Shown here: positions 44,431 through 55,597 of the stretch, one piece after another
Numbering within the stretch: the first letter of the stretch is position 1
How the letters are laid out: each line of letters begins with the position of its first letter
DNA from: Dactylosporangium sucinum
GTDB lineage: Bacteria; Actinomycetota; Actinomycetes; Mycobacteriales; Micromonosporaceae
Assembly: GCF_014647515.1 (NCBI RefSeq)
Contig: NZ_BMPI01000024.1
Coordinates: 62,246-126,245, forward strand
Direction of reading: 5' to 3'
Length of the DNA stretch: 64,000 nucleotides
Position numbers and translations under genes: made by a program
Notes under the pieces: generated by a model
What the model was told of the DNA's origin: nothing
What the model saw: only the letters and a program-made list of their open reading frames with translations
Database searches by the model: none

Positions 44431-46516
44431 ATGATCCGACGAACCGCCCGCCTGGCCGCCGCTGCCACGGTGGCCATCACATCCATCATTGTCGTTGTCG
44501 CCGGACCCGCCGAGGTGTCACAGGCCGCCGCCACCCCGGCCCCGGGACCGATCACCGCCCCGGTCATGGGCTGGAACAGCTGGAACCGGTTCGGCTGCAA
44601 CATCGACGAGAACCTCATCCGGGCGACCGCCGACGCCATGGTGAGCACCGGCCTGCGCGACTCGGGCTACACGTACGTCAACATCGACGACTGCTGGATG
44701 GCGAGCACCCGCGACGCGCAGGGCCGGCTGCGCCCCGACCCGGTCCGGTTCCCGGGCGGCATCGCCGCGCTCGCCGACTACGTCCACGCCCGCGGGCTCA
44801 AGCTCGGCATCTACTCGTCGGCCGGCACTGCCACCTGCCAGGGGCTGCCGGCCAGCCTCGACCACGAGACCGTCGACGCCCAGACGTGGGCGTCCTGGGG
44901 CGTCGACCTGCTGAAGTACGACAACTGCAACAACCAGGGGCGGCCGGCGCTGCAGCGGTACAAGGCGATGGGCGACGCGCTCAAGGCCACCGGCCGGCAT
45001 ATCGTCTACAGCATCTGCAACTGGGGCGACGACGAGCCGTGGGTCTTCGGGCCGAACGTGGGCGGCAGCTACTGGCGCACCACCGGCGACATCAGCGACA
45101 ACTGGGGCAGCGTCACCTCCCTGCTCGACCAGCAGGCCGGGCTGGAGCCGTTCGCGCGCAGGGGGTACTACAACGACCCCGACATGCTGGAGGTCGGCAA
45201 CGGCGGGCTCACCGCCGACGAGAACGTCGCCCACTTCTCGCTCTGGTCGCTGCTGTCCGCTCCGCTGCTGCTCGGCAACGACCTGCGCAGCGTCAGCGCG
45301 TCCACGCTCGCGATCCTGCGCAACCCGGACGTCCTCGCGGTCAACCAGGACTGGGCCGGCTCGCAGGGGCGGCGGGTGGCCGACACCGGGGACCAGGAGG
45401 TGTGGGCGAAGCCGATGAGCGACGGCTCGGTCGCCGCCGTGCTGTTCAACCGGGGCGGCGCCGCCACCACCGTGTCGACGTCCGCCGCGGCCCTCGGTCT
45501 CGGCGGCTCCAGCTCGTACGCCGTGCGCAACCTCTGGACGGCAGGCACCGCCACGACGACGGGCACGATCTCGGCGACCGTGCCCGCGCACGGCGTGGCG
45601 ATGGTCCGGGTGACCCGGGCCGGCACCCTGGCCGCGCCGCCCGCGTCCGGCACGCTCCAGGTGAGCGACCTGCCGTGGCTCGCGTCGAGCAACGGCTGGG
45701 GACCGGTGGAGCGCGACCGCGCCAACGGCGAGCAGGCGGCCGGCGACGGCGGGACGCTGAGCGTCGGCGGCACCACGTTCGCGAAGGGCATCGGCGCGCA
45801 CGCCGACTCGGCGGTCCACGTGTACCTCGGGCGCGCCTGCAGCACGTTCACCGCGCAGGTCGGCGTCGACGGCGAGGTGGGCGCCAACGGCTCGGTCCGC
45901 TTCGCCGTCTACGGCGACGGCCGCCTGCTCGGTTACACCGCCGTGAAGACCGGGGGACAGGCGCCGACCCGGCTCACCGTGTCGACCGGCGGCTACCTGA
46001 CCCTGGAGCTGCGGGTGGCCGACGCGCGCACGAACGGCATCCAGTACGACCACGCCGACTGGGGCGCGCCGACGCTGGTCTGCGGCACCGCCGGCGCCGG
46101 CTCGTTCGTCAGCGACCGCACCTGGGGCACGGCGACCAACGGCTGGGGCCCGGTCGAGCGCGACGCCTCCAACGGCGAGCAGCCGGCCGCCGACGGCAGC
46201 GTGCTGACCGTCGGCGGGGTCGCGTATCCGAAGGGTGTCGGCGCCCACGCGGCGAGCGACCTCACCGTCCCGCTCGGCGGCGCGTGCAGCCGGTTCACGG
46301 CCGTCGCCGGGCTGGACGCCGAGGTGGGCACGTCGTCGACGGGCGTGACGTTCAGCGTCCTCGGCGACGGCGTGACGCTCTGGACGAGCCCGACGGTCAC
46401 GGCGGGCGCGCCGGTGGCGGTCGACGTGAGCGTGGCCGGGCGCACGAACCTCCGGCTGGTCGTCGGCGGCGCGGGCAGCATCGACTACGACCACGCCGAC
46501 TGGGCCGACGCTCGAC

Positions 46517-46527
<11 letters not shown>
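44431..46527 (+). CDS. Secreted GH27 alpha-galactosidase with two NPCBM-like modules
   Basis: 698 residues, ATG with GGGAG upstream. Signal peptide (about 1-33, cut near QAAA). GH27 (beta/alpha)8 domain about 40-330: MGWNSWNRFGCNIDE, nucleophile Asp164 in LLKYDNC, acid/base Asp220 in WRTTGDI. A beta-sandwich domain follows (about 340-405). Two tandem carbohydrate-binding NPCBM-type repeats follow (about 410-550 and 552-698), each with WGPVERD, ANGEQ/SNGEQ, FAKGIGAHA/YPKGVGAHA and YDHADW. It removes terminal alpha-galactose from polysaccharide outside the cell, feeding the divergent sugar transporter. Confidence 0.94.
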
Positions 46528-47637
<1,110 letters not shown>

Positions 47638-47641
<4 letters not shown>

Positions 47642-48711
47642 AGCCTCACCTCCCGCAGCATCTCGGCGGCCTCCTCGGGCCGCACGTCGTTGACGAACAC
47701 GCCCATGCCGGACTCGGATCCGGCGAGGTACTTCAGCTTGCCCGGCGCCCGCCGCGTGCTGAACAGCTGCAGGTGCAGGTAGGCCAGGTCCCGGTCGACG
47801 CGCACCGGTGCCTGGTGCCAGGCGGCGATGTACGGCATCGGCAGCCCGAACATCCCGTCGAGGCGGCGCAGGACCTCCAGGTAGAGCGGCCCGAACGCGT
47901 CCCGCTCCGCGCTGGTGAGGGAGGGGATGTCCGGGGTCTGGCGCCTGGGGTACAGGTGGATCTCGAACGGCCAGCGAGCGGTCGCCGGGACGAAGGCGGT
48001 CCAGAGGCCGTTCTCCGCCACGATCCGGCGCCCGTCGGCCTGCTCCGCCGCCAGCACGTCGGCGAAGAGGTTCCCTCGCGCATACCGCCGGGCCGAGTCG
48101 AGCATGCGGCGGGTCCGCGGGGTGACGAACGGGTACGCGTAGATCTGGCCGTGCGGGTGGCTCAGCGTGACGCCGATCTCCTCGCCCCGGTTCTCGAAGC
48201 AGAACACCTGCTCGACGTCGTCGCGCGTGGCCAGGTCGGCGGTCCGGTCGGCCCAGGCCTCCACGACGGTGCGCACCCGGTCCTTCGACAGCGACGAGAA
48301 CGAGGCGTTGTGGTCGGAGGTGAAGCAGACGACCTCGCACCGCCCGGCCGCGCCCCGGGCCGGCACCAGGCCGGGGAGCACGTCGTCCTGCGCCGGCCCG
48401 ACCCGGTGGCTGAACGACGGGAACCGGTTCTCGAAGACGACCACGTCGTACTCCGGCGCCGGGATCTCGCTCGGCCACCGCGGCGTCGACGGGCACAGCG
48501 GGCACTCGTCGGACGGCGGCTTGTAGGTGCGGGTCTGCCGGTGCGTGGCGATCGCCACCCACTCGTCGAGGACCGGGTCGTGCCGCATCTCCGAGGCGGG
48601 CGGCGGCGGGGGCAGCTCCCGCTGGTCGACGGCGTCGCGGGACGCGTCGTCGCGCTCGTCGAAGTAGATGAGTTCCCGGCCGTCGGCGAGGTGGGTGACC
48701 GTGCGCTTCAC
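47638..48711 (-). CDS. galT: Galactose-1-phosphate uridylyltransferase
   Basis: 357 residues, GTG with GGAGAA upstream. Zinc-type Cys pair ECPLCPS, the nucleotide loop VFENRFPSF, and the active-site HPH motif in LSHPHGQIYAYPF (the second His forms the uridylyl intermediate). A second conserved block WHQAPVR is present. It exchanges UMP between UDP-glucose and galactose-1-phosphate. 20 bases after deoR and coupled to galK. No galE is in the window. Confidence 0.97.
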
Positions 48712-48731
48712 TCGTTCTCCAGGGGTCCTTG

Positions 48732-49511
48732 CTAGTCGTTCGGATCCACGACGATGAGTTCTCCGACGCGCTCGGCGAGCTGGACCCGCGCCTCGGCGGC
48801 GAGGCCCACGTCGGTGATGAGGATGTCCGCCTCGTCGAGCGGGGTGATGGTGGCGATGCCGACCATCTCCCACTTGGTGTGGTCGGCCAGGACGACCAGG
48901 CGCCGGGCGGCGGCGACGAGCAGGCGGTTGGTGCCCGCCTCCATGAGGTTCGGGGTGGTGAAACCGGTGCGCGGGCTCATCCCGTGCACGCCGAGGAACA
49001 GGACGTCGACGTTGAGCGAGCCGATCGCCGCCTCCGCCACCGGGCCGGCGAGGGCGTCCGAGGGCGTGCGGATGCCGCCGGTGAGCACGACGGTCTGGTC
49101 GGGGCGGCCGGCGTGGTACAGCGTGTCGGCCACCGGGATCGAGTTGGTGACGATCGTCAGGCCGGGCACGTCGACGAGGTGCGCGGCCAGCGCCGCGGTG
49201 GTGGTGCCGGCGGACAGGGCGACCGCGGTGTGCGGCTCGATGAGCTTGGCGGCCCGCTCGGCGATCGCCGCCTTCTCGTTGCGCTGGCGCACCGACTTCG
49301 CGTCGAAGCCGGGCTCCTCGGTGGAGCCGGGGCCGGCGATGGTGGCGCCGCCGTGCACCTTGTCGACCAGGCCGCGGTCGGCGAGCGCCTCGAGATCGCG
49401 CCGGATGGTCATGTCCGACACGCCGAACTGGCGGACCAGTTGGCTCACCCGCACGCCGCCGTGGCGGCGCACCAGGTCGAGAATGGCCGCCTGACGTTGC
49501 TGTGCGAGCAT
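48732..49511 (-). CDS. DeoR-family repressor of the galactose locus
   Basis: 259 residues, ATG start. N-terminal DeoR HTH (RQAAILDLVRRHGGVRVSQL then FGVSDMTIRRDLEALADRG, residues 6-60) and a C-terminal sugar-phosphate sensor domain (VALSAGTTTAALAAHL, LTGGIRTPSDALAGP, DHTKWE). First gene of the deoR-galT-galK operon, so it is probably autoregulated. The shared 14-base motif upstream of itself and before the transporter makes it the likely local repressor, induced by a galactose phosphate (inference). Confidence 0.92.
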   Translation of the reverse strand: MLAQQRQAAILDLVRRHGGVRVSQLVRQFGVSDMTIRRDLEALADRGLVDKVHGGATIAGPGSTEEPGFDAKSVRQRNEKAAIAERAAKLIEPHTAVALSAGTTTAALAAHLVDVPGLTIVTNSIPVADTLYHAGRPDQTVVLTGGIRTPSDALAGPVAEAAIGSLNVDVLFLGVHGMSPRTGFTTPNLMEAGTNRLLVAAARRLVVLADHTKWEMVGIATITPLDEADILITDVGLAAEARVQLAERVGELIVVDPND

Positions 49512-49652
49512 CACGCCGGTCCCTTCGCCGTTTCCGTCACGGATTCCACCGCAGACGTTACGTCGCGGGGGCGGGTGTGCACCCCGCCGACCCGGCCGAA
49601 GTCTGGGCGCGCTCGCATGGCGTACAGCTTCGAACCTAGCCGACCAGAAGTC

Positions 49653-49666
49653 AACAAACTCGAACA
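49653..49666. promoter_or_regulatory. Candidate DeoR operator upstream of deoR
   Basis: AACAAACTCGAACA, matching the site at 44303-44316 in 13 of 14 bases, lies 142 bases before the deoR start. The rest of the 483-base stretch 49512-49994 holds a second TTCGAA (49629) and a hairpin near the helD end, but no gene I can support. Confidence 0.6.
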
Positions 49667-49965
49667 GCGATCTCGGTGACCCGCCGCCGGCGTGTGCCGG
49701 TTCCGCTCCGCAATCGCATCGGCCTGCGCGAATCATGGCTGGTGAAGCGGCACGCCCATCGACTCATGCTGAGGTCTGGAGGTTCTCGTTCGGTTCTGTG
49801 AGGAGGACGCGGTTCCGGCTCGCCCGACGCAACTTCCGGCGCCGGCTCCTCCGGCTCCGCCAACCCGGCCCGGACGCGGCGGGCGACATTTCCGAAACGT
49901 CACCCGAGCGTGCCGCGTGCGACCGGCGCGGGCGGTGGCGGCTCCGGTCGACTCCACGATCATGG

Positions 49966-49981
49966 GCCCGCCGGAGCGGGC
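49966..49981 (-). terminator. Hairpin after the HelD-type gene
   Basis: GCCCGC-CGGA-GCGGGC, 6-bp perfect stem with a tetraloop, 13 bases past the stop of the helicase gene. Short, so the call is tentative. Confidence 0.4.
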
Positions 49982-49994
49982 GGGTGCGTGGGCG

Positions 49995-52154
49995 TCAGAA
50001 CGCGCGGGTGCCCACCGTCGTCAGGCGTTGGGTGGCTCGCGACAGCGCCACGTACAGCGTGCGGAAGCCCGTCTCCGCCTCCTCGCGGATGTCCGACGGC
50101 TCGACGACGAGGACGCCGTCGTACTCCATGCCCTTCGAGTCCAGCGCCCCCACCGTCTGCAGGCGGTCCGGCGCCAGGTCGGCGACCCACTTCGCCACCT
50201 CGTCGCGGCGGCTGGTCGGGGTGATCACGCCCACCGTGCCCTCGACCTGGTCCAGCAGCGACTGGGCAGCGGCGCGGACCGAGGACTCCAGCTCCTGCGA
50301 CGCCACCACCCGCTCGACCGGAGCCACGCCGGAGGAGCGCACGGCCGTCGGGAGCTCGATGTCCGGCTGCACCCGGCGGATCACGCGGGCCGCGACCTCG
50401 AAGATCTCGGCCGAGTTGCGGTAGTTGGTGGTCAGCGTGAAGGACGAGCGGCGGCGGGTGCCCACCGCGCCGTCCATCGCCCGGCCGGACTCGGCGGCGT
50501 CGGCCCACGCGGCCTGGGCCGGGTCGCCGACGATCGTCCAGGTGGCGTGCGGGCCACGGCGGCCGATCATGCGCCACTGCATCGGGGACACGTCCTGCGA
50601 CTCGTCGACGATGATGTGCGCGTAGTCGCGGTAGTCGGTCGGGCGCTCGACGGCCTGGGCGCGGGCGGCCGCCATCCGGTCCGCGTACGTGGTCACCTCG
50701 CGCACGCCCTCGGCGACCTGGAACGGGTCGCGGGGCTGGCGCTTGCGGACCGGCGGGTCGCCGAGCAGCTCGTGCAGCTCGTCGAGCAGCGCCACGTCCT
50801 CGACGGACAGGTCGCCGACCGAGATCGAGCCGGCCAGGACGCCGATCTCCTTGTTGCTCAGCACGCCGTTGGCCCAGCGGGACAGTCGGTGCCGGTCGGC
50901 CAGCCAGCCGAGCACCTCGGCCGGGCGCAGGACCGGCCACCAGCCGCGCATGAACCTGATGAACTCCGGGCGCTCGGCGATGTCCGGGGCGAACTCCTCG
51001 CGCTTCTGCTGCCGGCCGGACGGCAGCAGCTCGACGCTCTGCCGCCACAGCGCGTCGAGCACGTGGCCGGCCGCCTTGGCGCGGGCGGCGTTGCGCTTGA
51101 CGCCCAGGTTCAGCACGGTGCGGCGCAGGTCGTCGAGGGCCGGCTTGTCGAGGCTCAGCAGCTCCCCGCGGTACAGGATGCGAATCCGGTCGGGCGAGTC
51201 GGGCACGGGACCGCGGGCCGCGCGGCCGAGGACCCGCTGCATGCGCAGCGACCCCTTCACGGCGGCCACCTCCGGCGGCTCGTGCCGGGTCGCGTGGACG
51301 CCCTCGACCAGCTGGCCCAGCGAGCGCAGCGACGCCGTGTCCTCACCGAGCGAGGGCAGCACGCGCGACACGTACCCGACGAAGACCTCCGACGGGCCCA
51401 CGACCAGCACGCCGCCGGACTCGTAGCGGTTGCGGTCCGCGTACAGCAGGTAGGCGGCGCGGTGCAGCGCCACCGCGGTCTTGCCGGTGCCGGGGCCGCC
51501 GCGCACGATCGTCACCCCGGATGCGGGGGAGCGGATCGCGTCGTCCTGCTCGCGCTGGATGGTCGCGACGATGTCCTTCATGCCCCGGCCCGTCGCGCGG
51601 GACAGGTTGGCGAGCAGCGCACCGTCCCCGATCACGGCCATGGACTCCGGCGCGGACGAGGGGTCGAGGAGGTCGTCCTCGATGCTGACGACCTTCTCGG
51701 CGGTGCTGCGGATGCTCCGCCGGCGGACCACGCCCATCCGGTCGGTGGGGGTCGCGCGGTAGAACGGCGCCGCCGCGGGGGCGCGCCAGTCCACGACGAG
51801 CGACTCGTACGTCTCGTCGCGCAGTCCGAGGCGCCCGACGTACCGCACCTCGCCACCCGGCACCGCGGGCGGAACGGCCGCCGCGTCCGCGCCGGACACC
51901 CCGTCGGGGCCGAGATCGAGCCGGCCGAAGACCAGCCCGTCGTGCTCGCTCTCCAGCGCCCGGCGGCGGCGGGCGGCGTGGTACACCATCGCGTCGCGCT
52001 CGACGAGTGCGCCGAAGTTGCCGACCCGAGCCAGGCTGTAGCCGGCCTTCTCCACCTCGGCGGCGGAGATGCGCAGCTGGTCGAGCCGGGTGTAGACCCG
52101 GTCGAGATATGCCTGCTCGGCGGCGATCTCCGACTCGCGAACCGCGTCGCTCAA
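49995..52154 (-). CDS. HelD-type UvrD/Rep-like ATPase, RNA polymerase associated
   Basis: 719 residues, TTG start with AGGAG 8 bases upstream. The N-terminal coiled region (EIAAEQAYLDRVYTRLDQLRI) is followed by YVGRLGLRDE and VVDWRAPAAAPFYRAT, typical of HelD. Walker A VRGGPGTGKTAVALHRAAYLLY, motif II IIVDESQDVSPMQ, later TNYRNSAEIF and the C-terminal DSKGMEYDGVLVV and LYVALSRATQRL. HelD removes stalled RNA polymerase from DNA; some actinobacterial forms (HelR) protect it from rifamycin. I see no rifamycin-associated element upstream, so the housekeeping form is more likely. Monocistronic. Confidence 0.9.
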   Translation of the reverse strand: MSDAVRESEIAAEQAYLDRVYTRLDQLRISAAEVEKAGYSLARVGNFGALVERDAMVYHAARRRRALESEHDGLVFGRLDLGPDGVSGADAAAVPPAVPGGEVRYVGRLGLRDETYESLVVDWRAPAAAPFYRATPTDRMGVVRRRSIRSTAEKVVSIEDDLLDPSSAPESMAVIGDGALLANLSRATGRGMKDIVATIQREQDDAIRSPASGVTIVRGGPGTGKTAVALHRAAYLLYADRNRYESGGVLVVGPSEVFVGYVSRVLPSLGEDTASLRSLGQLVEGVHATRHEPPEVAAVKGSLRMQRVLGRAARGPVPDSPDRIRILYRGELLSLDKPALDDLRRTVLNLGVKRNAARAKAAGHVLDALWRQSVELLPSGRQQKREEFAPDIAERPEFIRFMRGWWPVLRPAEVLGWLADRHRLSRWANGVLSNKEIGVLAGSISVGDLSVEDVALLDELHELLGDPPVRKRQPRDPFQVAEGVREVTTYADRMAAARAQAVERPTDYRDYAHIIVDESQDVSPMQWRMIGRRGPHATWTIVGDPAQAAWADAAESGRAMDGAVGTRRRSSFTLTTNYRNSAEIFEVAARVIRRVQPDIELPTAVRSSGVAPVERVVASQELESSVRAAAQSLLDQVEGTVGVITPTSRRDEVAKWVADLAPDRLQTVGALDSKGMEYDGVLVVEPSDIREEAETGFRTLYVALSRATQRLTTVGTRAF

Positions 52155-52222
52155 CGCCCTACTCCTGCCGCCGGCACGAAAAACAACCCCGAAAGCTTAC
52201 TCGTGCCCCGGGGAAGTGGCGG

Positions 52223-52873
52223 TCACGGCGTGCCCGCGGGCTCCTTCTGCGCCTCGGCACGCAGGGCGCGGGCCTCGGCGGCGGCCTTGCGGCGCAGGTA
52301 GACGGTGGTGACCAGGCCGGCGACGACGGCCACGGCGAGCGCGATCCAGGAGAAGTCCTTCAGCCACTTCTCCGCCACCCGGCCGATCGAGTAGATCGCG
52401 AACACGGTGCCGAAGGCCCAGGTCAGGCCGCCGAGCGCATTGGCGGCGAGGAACCTGCCGTAGGGCACGTGCAGGGCGCCGGCGAGCGGCCCGGCGAGGA
52501 TGCGCAGCAGCGCGATGAACCGGCCGAAGAAGACCGCCCACACGCCCCAGCGCTGGAAGGCCCGTTCGGCTTTGGCGAGGTGCTCGGGGCCGAAGTGCTT
52601 GGGGAACCGCCGGCCGAAGCGCTCCAGGAGCCGCCGCCCGCCGCGGCGCCCGATGTAATACCCCAGGGAGTCGCCGATGATCGCCCCGGCGGAGGCCGCG
52701 CTCGCGACCAGCCACGGGCTGATCGAGGTCGTCACCGACAGCAGCGAGGCGGTGACGAGGGTGATCTCCCCCGGGACCGGGATGCCCATGCTCTCGATGC
52801 CGATGACCCCACCGACGAGCAGGTAGATCCAGATCGGGGAGAGCGTGCTCATCCACTCCTCGATGTGATGCAC
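52223..52873 (-). CDS. DedA family membrane protein
   Basis: 216 residues, GTG start. Opening helices PIWIYLLVGGVIGIESMGIPVPGE carry the DedA Glu/Pro motif; GDSLGYYIGRRGGRR and VFFGRFIALLRILAGPLAG (F/Y-xRF-x3-R) are family signatures. Four to five membrane segments. The C-terminal tail is Ala/Glu-rich and probably cytosolic. DedA proteins move undecaprenyl phosphate or other lipids across the membrane. Confidence 0.93.
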   Translation of the reverse strand: MHHIEEWMSTLSPIWIYLLVGGVIGIESMGIPVPGEITLVTASLLSVTTSISPWLVASAASAGAIIGDSLGYYIGRRGGRRLLERFGRRFPKHFGPEHLAKAERAFQRWGVWAVFFGRFIALLRILAGPLAGALHVPYGRFLAANALGGLTWAFGTVFAIYSIGRVAEKWLKDFSWIALAVAVVAGLVTTVYLRRKAAAEARALRAEAQKEPAGTP

Positions 52874-52892
52874 GACCTAACCCTCTCATACG

Positions 52893-53915
52893 GTGGTGAG
52901 CGTGACATGGATGGTGTACGGCGCGAACGGGTACAGCGGAGAACTGCTCGCCCGGCTCGCGGCCCGAGTGGGGGAGCGCCCGGTGCTCGCCGGCCGTTCC
53001 CGGTCCAGTGTGGCGCCTCTGGCCGCCGACCTGGACCTGCCGTATCGGATAGGCGACGCCGCCTCCGTGTCGCTGGACGGCGTCGACACGGTCGCCAACT
53101 GCGCCGGCCCGTTCGCCGAGACCGCGGCGCCGCTGGTCACGGCCTGTGTCGCGGCGGGCGTCCACTATCTTGACATCACCGGGGAGCTGGCGGTCCTGGA
53201 TTGGATGCTCCAGCAGGACGCCGCCGCCCGCGCGGCCGGCGTGGTGCTGCTGACCGGCGCCGGCTTCGACGTGGTGCCGACCGACTGCCTGGCCGCGGCC
53301 CTGGTCGCCCGGGTCCCCGACGCCGTCGCCCTGGAGCTGGCCTTCCACGCCCCGGGCGGGCTCAGCCGCGGCACCGCCCGCACCGCGCTCGGCGAGGCCG
53401 CGGCCGGCGGCCTGCGCCGCGTCGGGGGCCGCCTGGTGCCGACCCCGCACGGCACGCCGACGCGAGAGGTCCCGTTCCCGTCGGGGACGCGCCGGGTCGG
53501 CGCCACGCGCTGGGGTGACCTCGTCACCGCGTTCCACTCGACCGGCATTCCGGACATCACGGTGTACACCTCGCTCCCGCGCGGTGCCGGCTCCCCGCTC
53601 GTCGGGGCGCTGCGGTTCGGTCCGCTGCGCCGGCTGCTGCAGGGGCTCGTGCGCCGGGGCGGCCCGTCGGAGCGCACGCGCACCGACACCGGCTGTGAGG
53701 TGTGGGCCGAGGTCCGCGACAGCACGGGGGTGGCCCACTCGGCCACGCTCACCGGCCCGAACGCGTACGCGCTGACGGCCGAGGCGACGCTGCGCGCCGT
53801 GCGGCGGATCCGGGCGGGCCGCGTCCCGCCCGGCGCGCACACCCCGGCCCAGGCGCTAGGTGGCCCGGACTTTCTTGACGAGCTTCCGGGCGTGCGCCTC
53901 GACCTTCCCGGCTGA
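52893..53915 (+). CDS. Saccharopine-dehydrogenase-like / trans-acting enoyl reductase family protein
   Basis: About 340 residues. N-terminal Rossmann motif MVYGANGYSGELLARL, then VLAGRS, VANCAGPFAETAAPLVTACVAAGVHYLDITGE, characteristic of the saccharopine dehydrogenase NADP domain; GAGFDVVPTDCLAAAL follows. Close relatives in mycobacteria are enoyl reductases of lipid synthesis. Several GTG starts lie close together (52893, 52896, 52902) with no decisive ribosome site. The last 60 bases overlap the convergent hydrolase gene. Confidence 0.87.
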   Translation: MVSVTWMVYGANGYSGELLARLAARVGERPVLAGRSRSSVAPLAADLDLPYRIGDAASVSLDGVDTVANCAGPFAETAAPLVTACVAAGVHYLDITGELAVLDWMLQQDAAARAAGVVLLTGAGFDVVPTDCLAAALVARVPDAVALELAFHAPGGLSRGTARTALGEAAAGGLRRVGGRLVPTPHGTPTREVPFPSGTRRVGATRWGDLVTAFHSTGIPDITVYTSLPRGAGSPLVGALRFGPLRRLLQGLVRRGGPSERTRTDTGCEVWAEVRDSTGVAHSATLTGPNAYALTAEATLRAVRRIRAGRVPPGAHTPAQALGGPDFLDELPGVRLDLPG

Positions 53916-54848
53916 GCGGCGGCGGCGCGGCACCGCCCGGCGGATCACCGCGACGATGGCGTCGGTGACGTCGTCCGGGCGCTCGATCGGCAGCATGTGC
54001 CCGGCGTCGTCGCAGACCCTCAGGTCGGCGTCGGGCAGTTCGTGCGCGATCGTCTCGGCACAGGCCACCGGAGTCAGCCGGTCCGCCGAGCCCACCAGCA
54101 CCGCCGCCGGCAGGCCGCGCATCGCGGCCAGCGTCTCGACGCGGTGGTGCAGGTCGACCGCCGGACGGAAGCCGCCGATCGCGCACAGGGAAGCGTTGCC
54201 GACCATCGAGGCCGTGAGCGCGACCCAGCTGGTGTCGACCCGGTGGCCGAAGACCAGCCAGCGCACGCCCGGGGCGAGCAACGGCATCAGCCGCCGGTGC
54301 GGCCGCCAGCCCCCGGAGCGGGCCAGCAGCCCGGCGCCCTGGATCTCCAGCACGCGCATGACCCGGGCGAGCCGCGGGCTGAGGCCGTAGCTGGTGCGTG
54401 AGGACCCCTCGGCGGAGGTCGAGACGAGCACGACCCCGACCACCCGGGCGGCGAAGTCGGCCGCATGGCCGTGGGCGTACTCCATGATGGCCATGCCGCC
54501 CAGCGAGTGGCCGACCAGGACGATCGGGCCCTCGGGGACGAGCTGCTCGATGACCTCGGCGAGATCGTCGCCGAGCTGTCCGAGCGTGGCGTCCGCGCCG
54601 TGGGTGGCGGACGAGCGGCCGTGGCCGCGCAGGTCGAAGGCGAGTAGCCGGACGGGTGCGCCGAGCCGGTCGGGGAGGTCGGCGATCTGCTGTTGCCAGA
54701 GGCGGTTGTCGAGCGTCCAGCCGTGCAGGAGGACCACCGTGACGGGGGGCGGGGCCGTGGGGGACGGCTCGGGCGCCGGCGGGTGGAGCACGCTGTACAG
54801 GCGGGCGCCGTCCTTGAGCCTCACGGGCGGGGTGACGACGGTACCCAT
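53856..54848 (-). CDS. Alpha/beta hydrolase
   Basis: 330 residues from ATG 54848. Alpha/beta-hydrolase core: VTVVLLHGWTLDNRLW (oxyanion), LRGHGRSS, nucleophile Ser in LVGHSLGGMAI, acid in LVGSADRLTP and catalytic His in CDDAGHMLPIERP. The C-terminus is highly basic (RRAVPRRRRSAGKVEAHARK) and is encoded opposite the end of the enoyl-reductase-like gene. Cytoplasmic; substrate unknown. Confidence 0.9.
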   Translation of the reverse strand: MGTVVTPPVRLKDGARLYSVLHPPAPEPSPTAPPPVTVVLLHGWTLDNRLWQQQIADLPDRLGAPVRLLAFDLRGHGRSSATHGADATLGQLGDDLAEVIEQLVPEGPIVLVGHSLGGMAIMEYAHGHAADFAARVVGVVLVSTSAEGSSRTSYGLSPRLARVMRVLEIQGAGLLARSGGWRPHRRLMPLLAPGVRWLVFGHRVDTSWVALTASMVGNASLCAIGGFRPAVDLHHRVETLAAMRGLPAAVLVGSADRLTPVACAETIAHELPDADLRVCDDAGHMLPIERPDDVTDAIVAVIRRAVPRRRRSAGKVEAHARKLVKKVRAT

Positions 54849-54979
54849 GGTCAATTGTTACCCGGAAGTACCCCGGAGTACCCCCGCCAAGGTCGGATGT
54901 TATTCAGGAGCAACTTCCGGAGGAGACCGGACCGGAGTAGCGGGACCGGAGTAGCAGGAGTAGACGGGGGTAGACACGC

Positions 54980-55012
54980 CCAGGCCGCCGGGATCGGGTC
55001 CCGGCGGCCTGG
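54980..55012 (-). terminator. Strong hairpin terminator after the gene at 55027
   Basis: Perfect 14-bp stem CCAGGCCGCCGGGA / TCCCGGCGGCCTGG around TCGGG, 14 bases past the stop. Next to it (54928-54975) are short repeats of the form CCGGAGTAG. Confidence 0.8.
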
Positions 55013-55026
55013 AAAGCGCGTGCGGC

Positions 55027-55356
55027 TCAGCTCTCGAGAACGCCGGCCTCGACGAGCCGCTTCTCGGTCGCGTCCCAGCCGTGGCTGGGCTCGGCGGCGG
55101 CGAACGCCTGCAGCTCGGCGCGGATCTTCGAGCCGTGGCCGGCGCCGGCCAGCACCCGGATCTCCTCGACGAAGGCGTCCGAGGTGGTGCTCAGGTGGCT
55201 GGTCTTGCCATTGGTCAGGTTGCGCACGTAGACGTGCTTGCCCTTGTTGAGCGGGATGAGGTACTTGAACTCACCGAGGACGCTCAGGGCACCGGATGCA
55301 CCGGCCTGACCTGCGCGGACTGAGGCCCGCGCGGTCTTTGAGGTGTTGCTCGCCAC
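55027..55356 (-). CDS. Conserved hypothetical protein, 109 residues
   Basis: GTG start with AAGGAG 10 bases upstream; a longer frame further upstream lacks a ribosome site. N-terminal Ser/Thr/Ala-rich stretch, then GEFKYLIPLNKGKHVYVRNLTNGKTSHLS, a small beta-rich fold, and a helical end EIRVLAGAGHGSKIRAELQAFAAAE. No family recognised. The strong ribosome site and the strong terminator suggest good expression. Divergent from the DUF3145 gene. Confidence 0.75.
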   Translation of the reverse strand: MASNTSKTARASVRAGQAGASGALSVLGEFKYLIPLNKGKHVYVRNLTNGKTSHLSTTSDAFVEEIRVLAGAGHGSKIRAELQAFAAAEPSHGWDATEKRLVEAGVLES

Positions 55357-55597
55357 GGCGGGTAACTCCTTGTCGAGGCTTGACGTGCAGAGACGCCCAA
55401 AACTGTAACACCTCACCCGGATAACCTCTTCGGCCGTCCGTTCGTTGGACAATTCGTAGTGCCGAAGTTTCTCGTTCTCTGGCGCACCGCCTGCAACATC
55501 GTCATCATTGGTCCCAACAGCCAAGTCGCTGCCAGGGCTTGATCAATCGGACATGAGGTCGTAGGGGAAGACGCACCTCGTCTCCGGGAGGTCATTC

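Noticed and set aside
49651..49963. Short frames on both strands between deoR and helD
   Set aside because: Low-complexity Arg/Pro/Gly content and no ribosome site; treated as promoter and terminator DNA.
52155..52222. Possible rifamycin-associated element before the HelD-type gene
   Set aside because: I looked for a GGGGCTTGC-type inverted repeat and found none, so HelR-type rifamycin resistance is not supported by the sequence.
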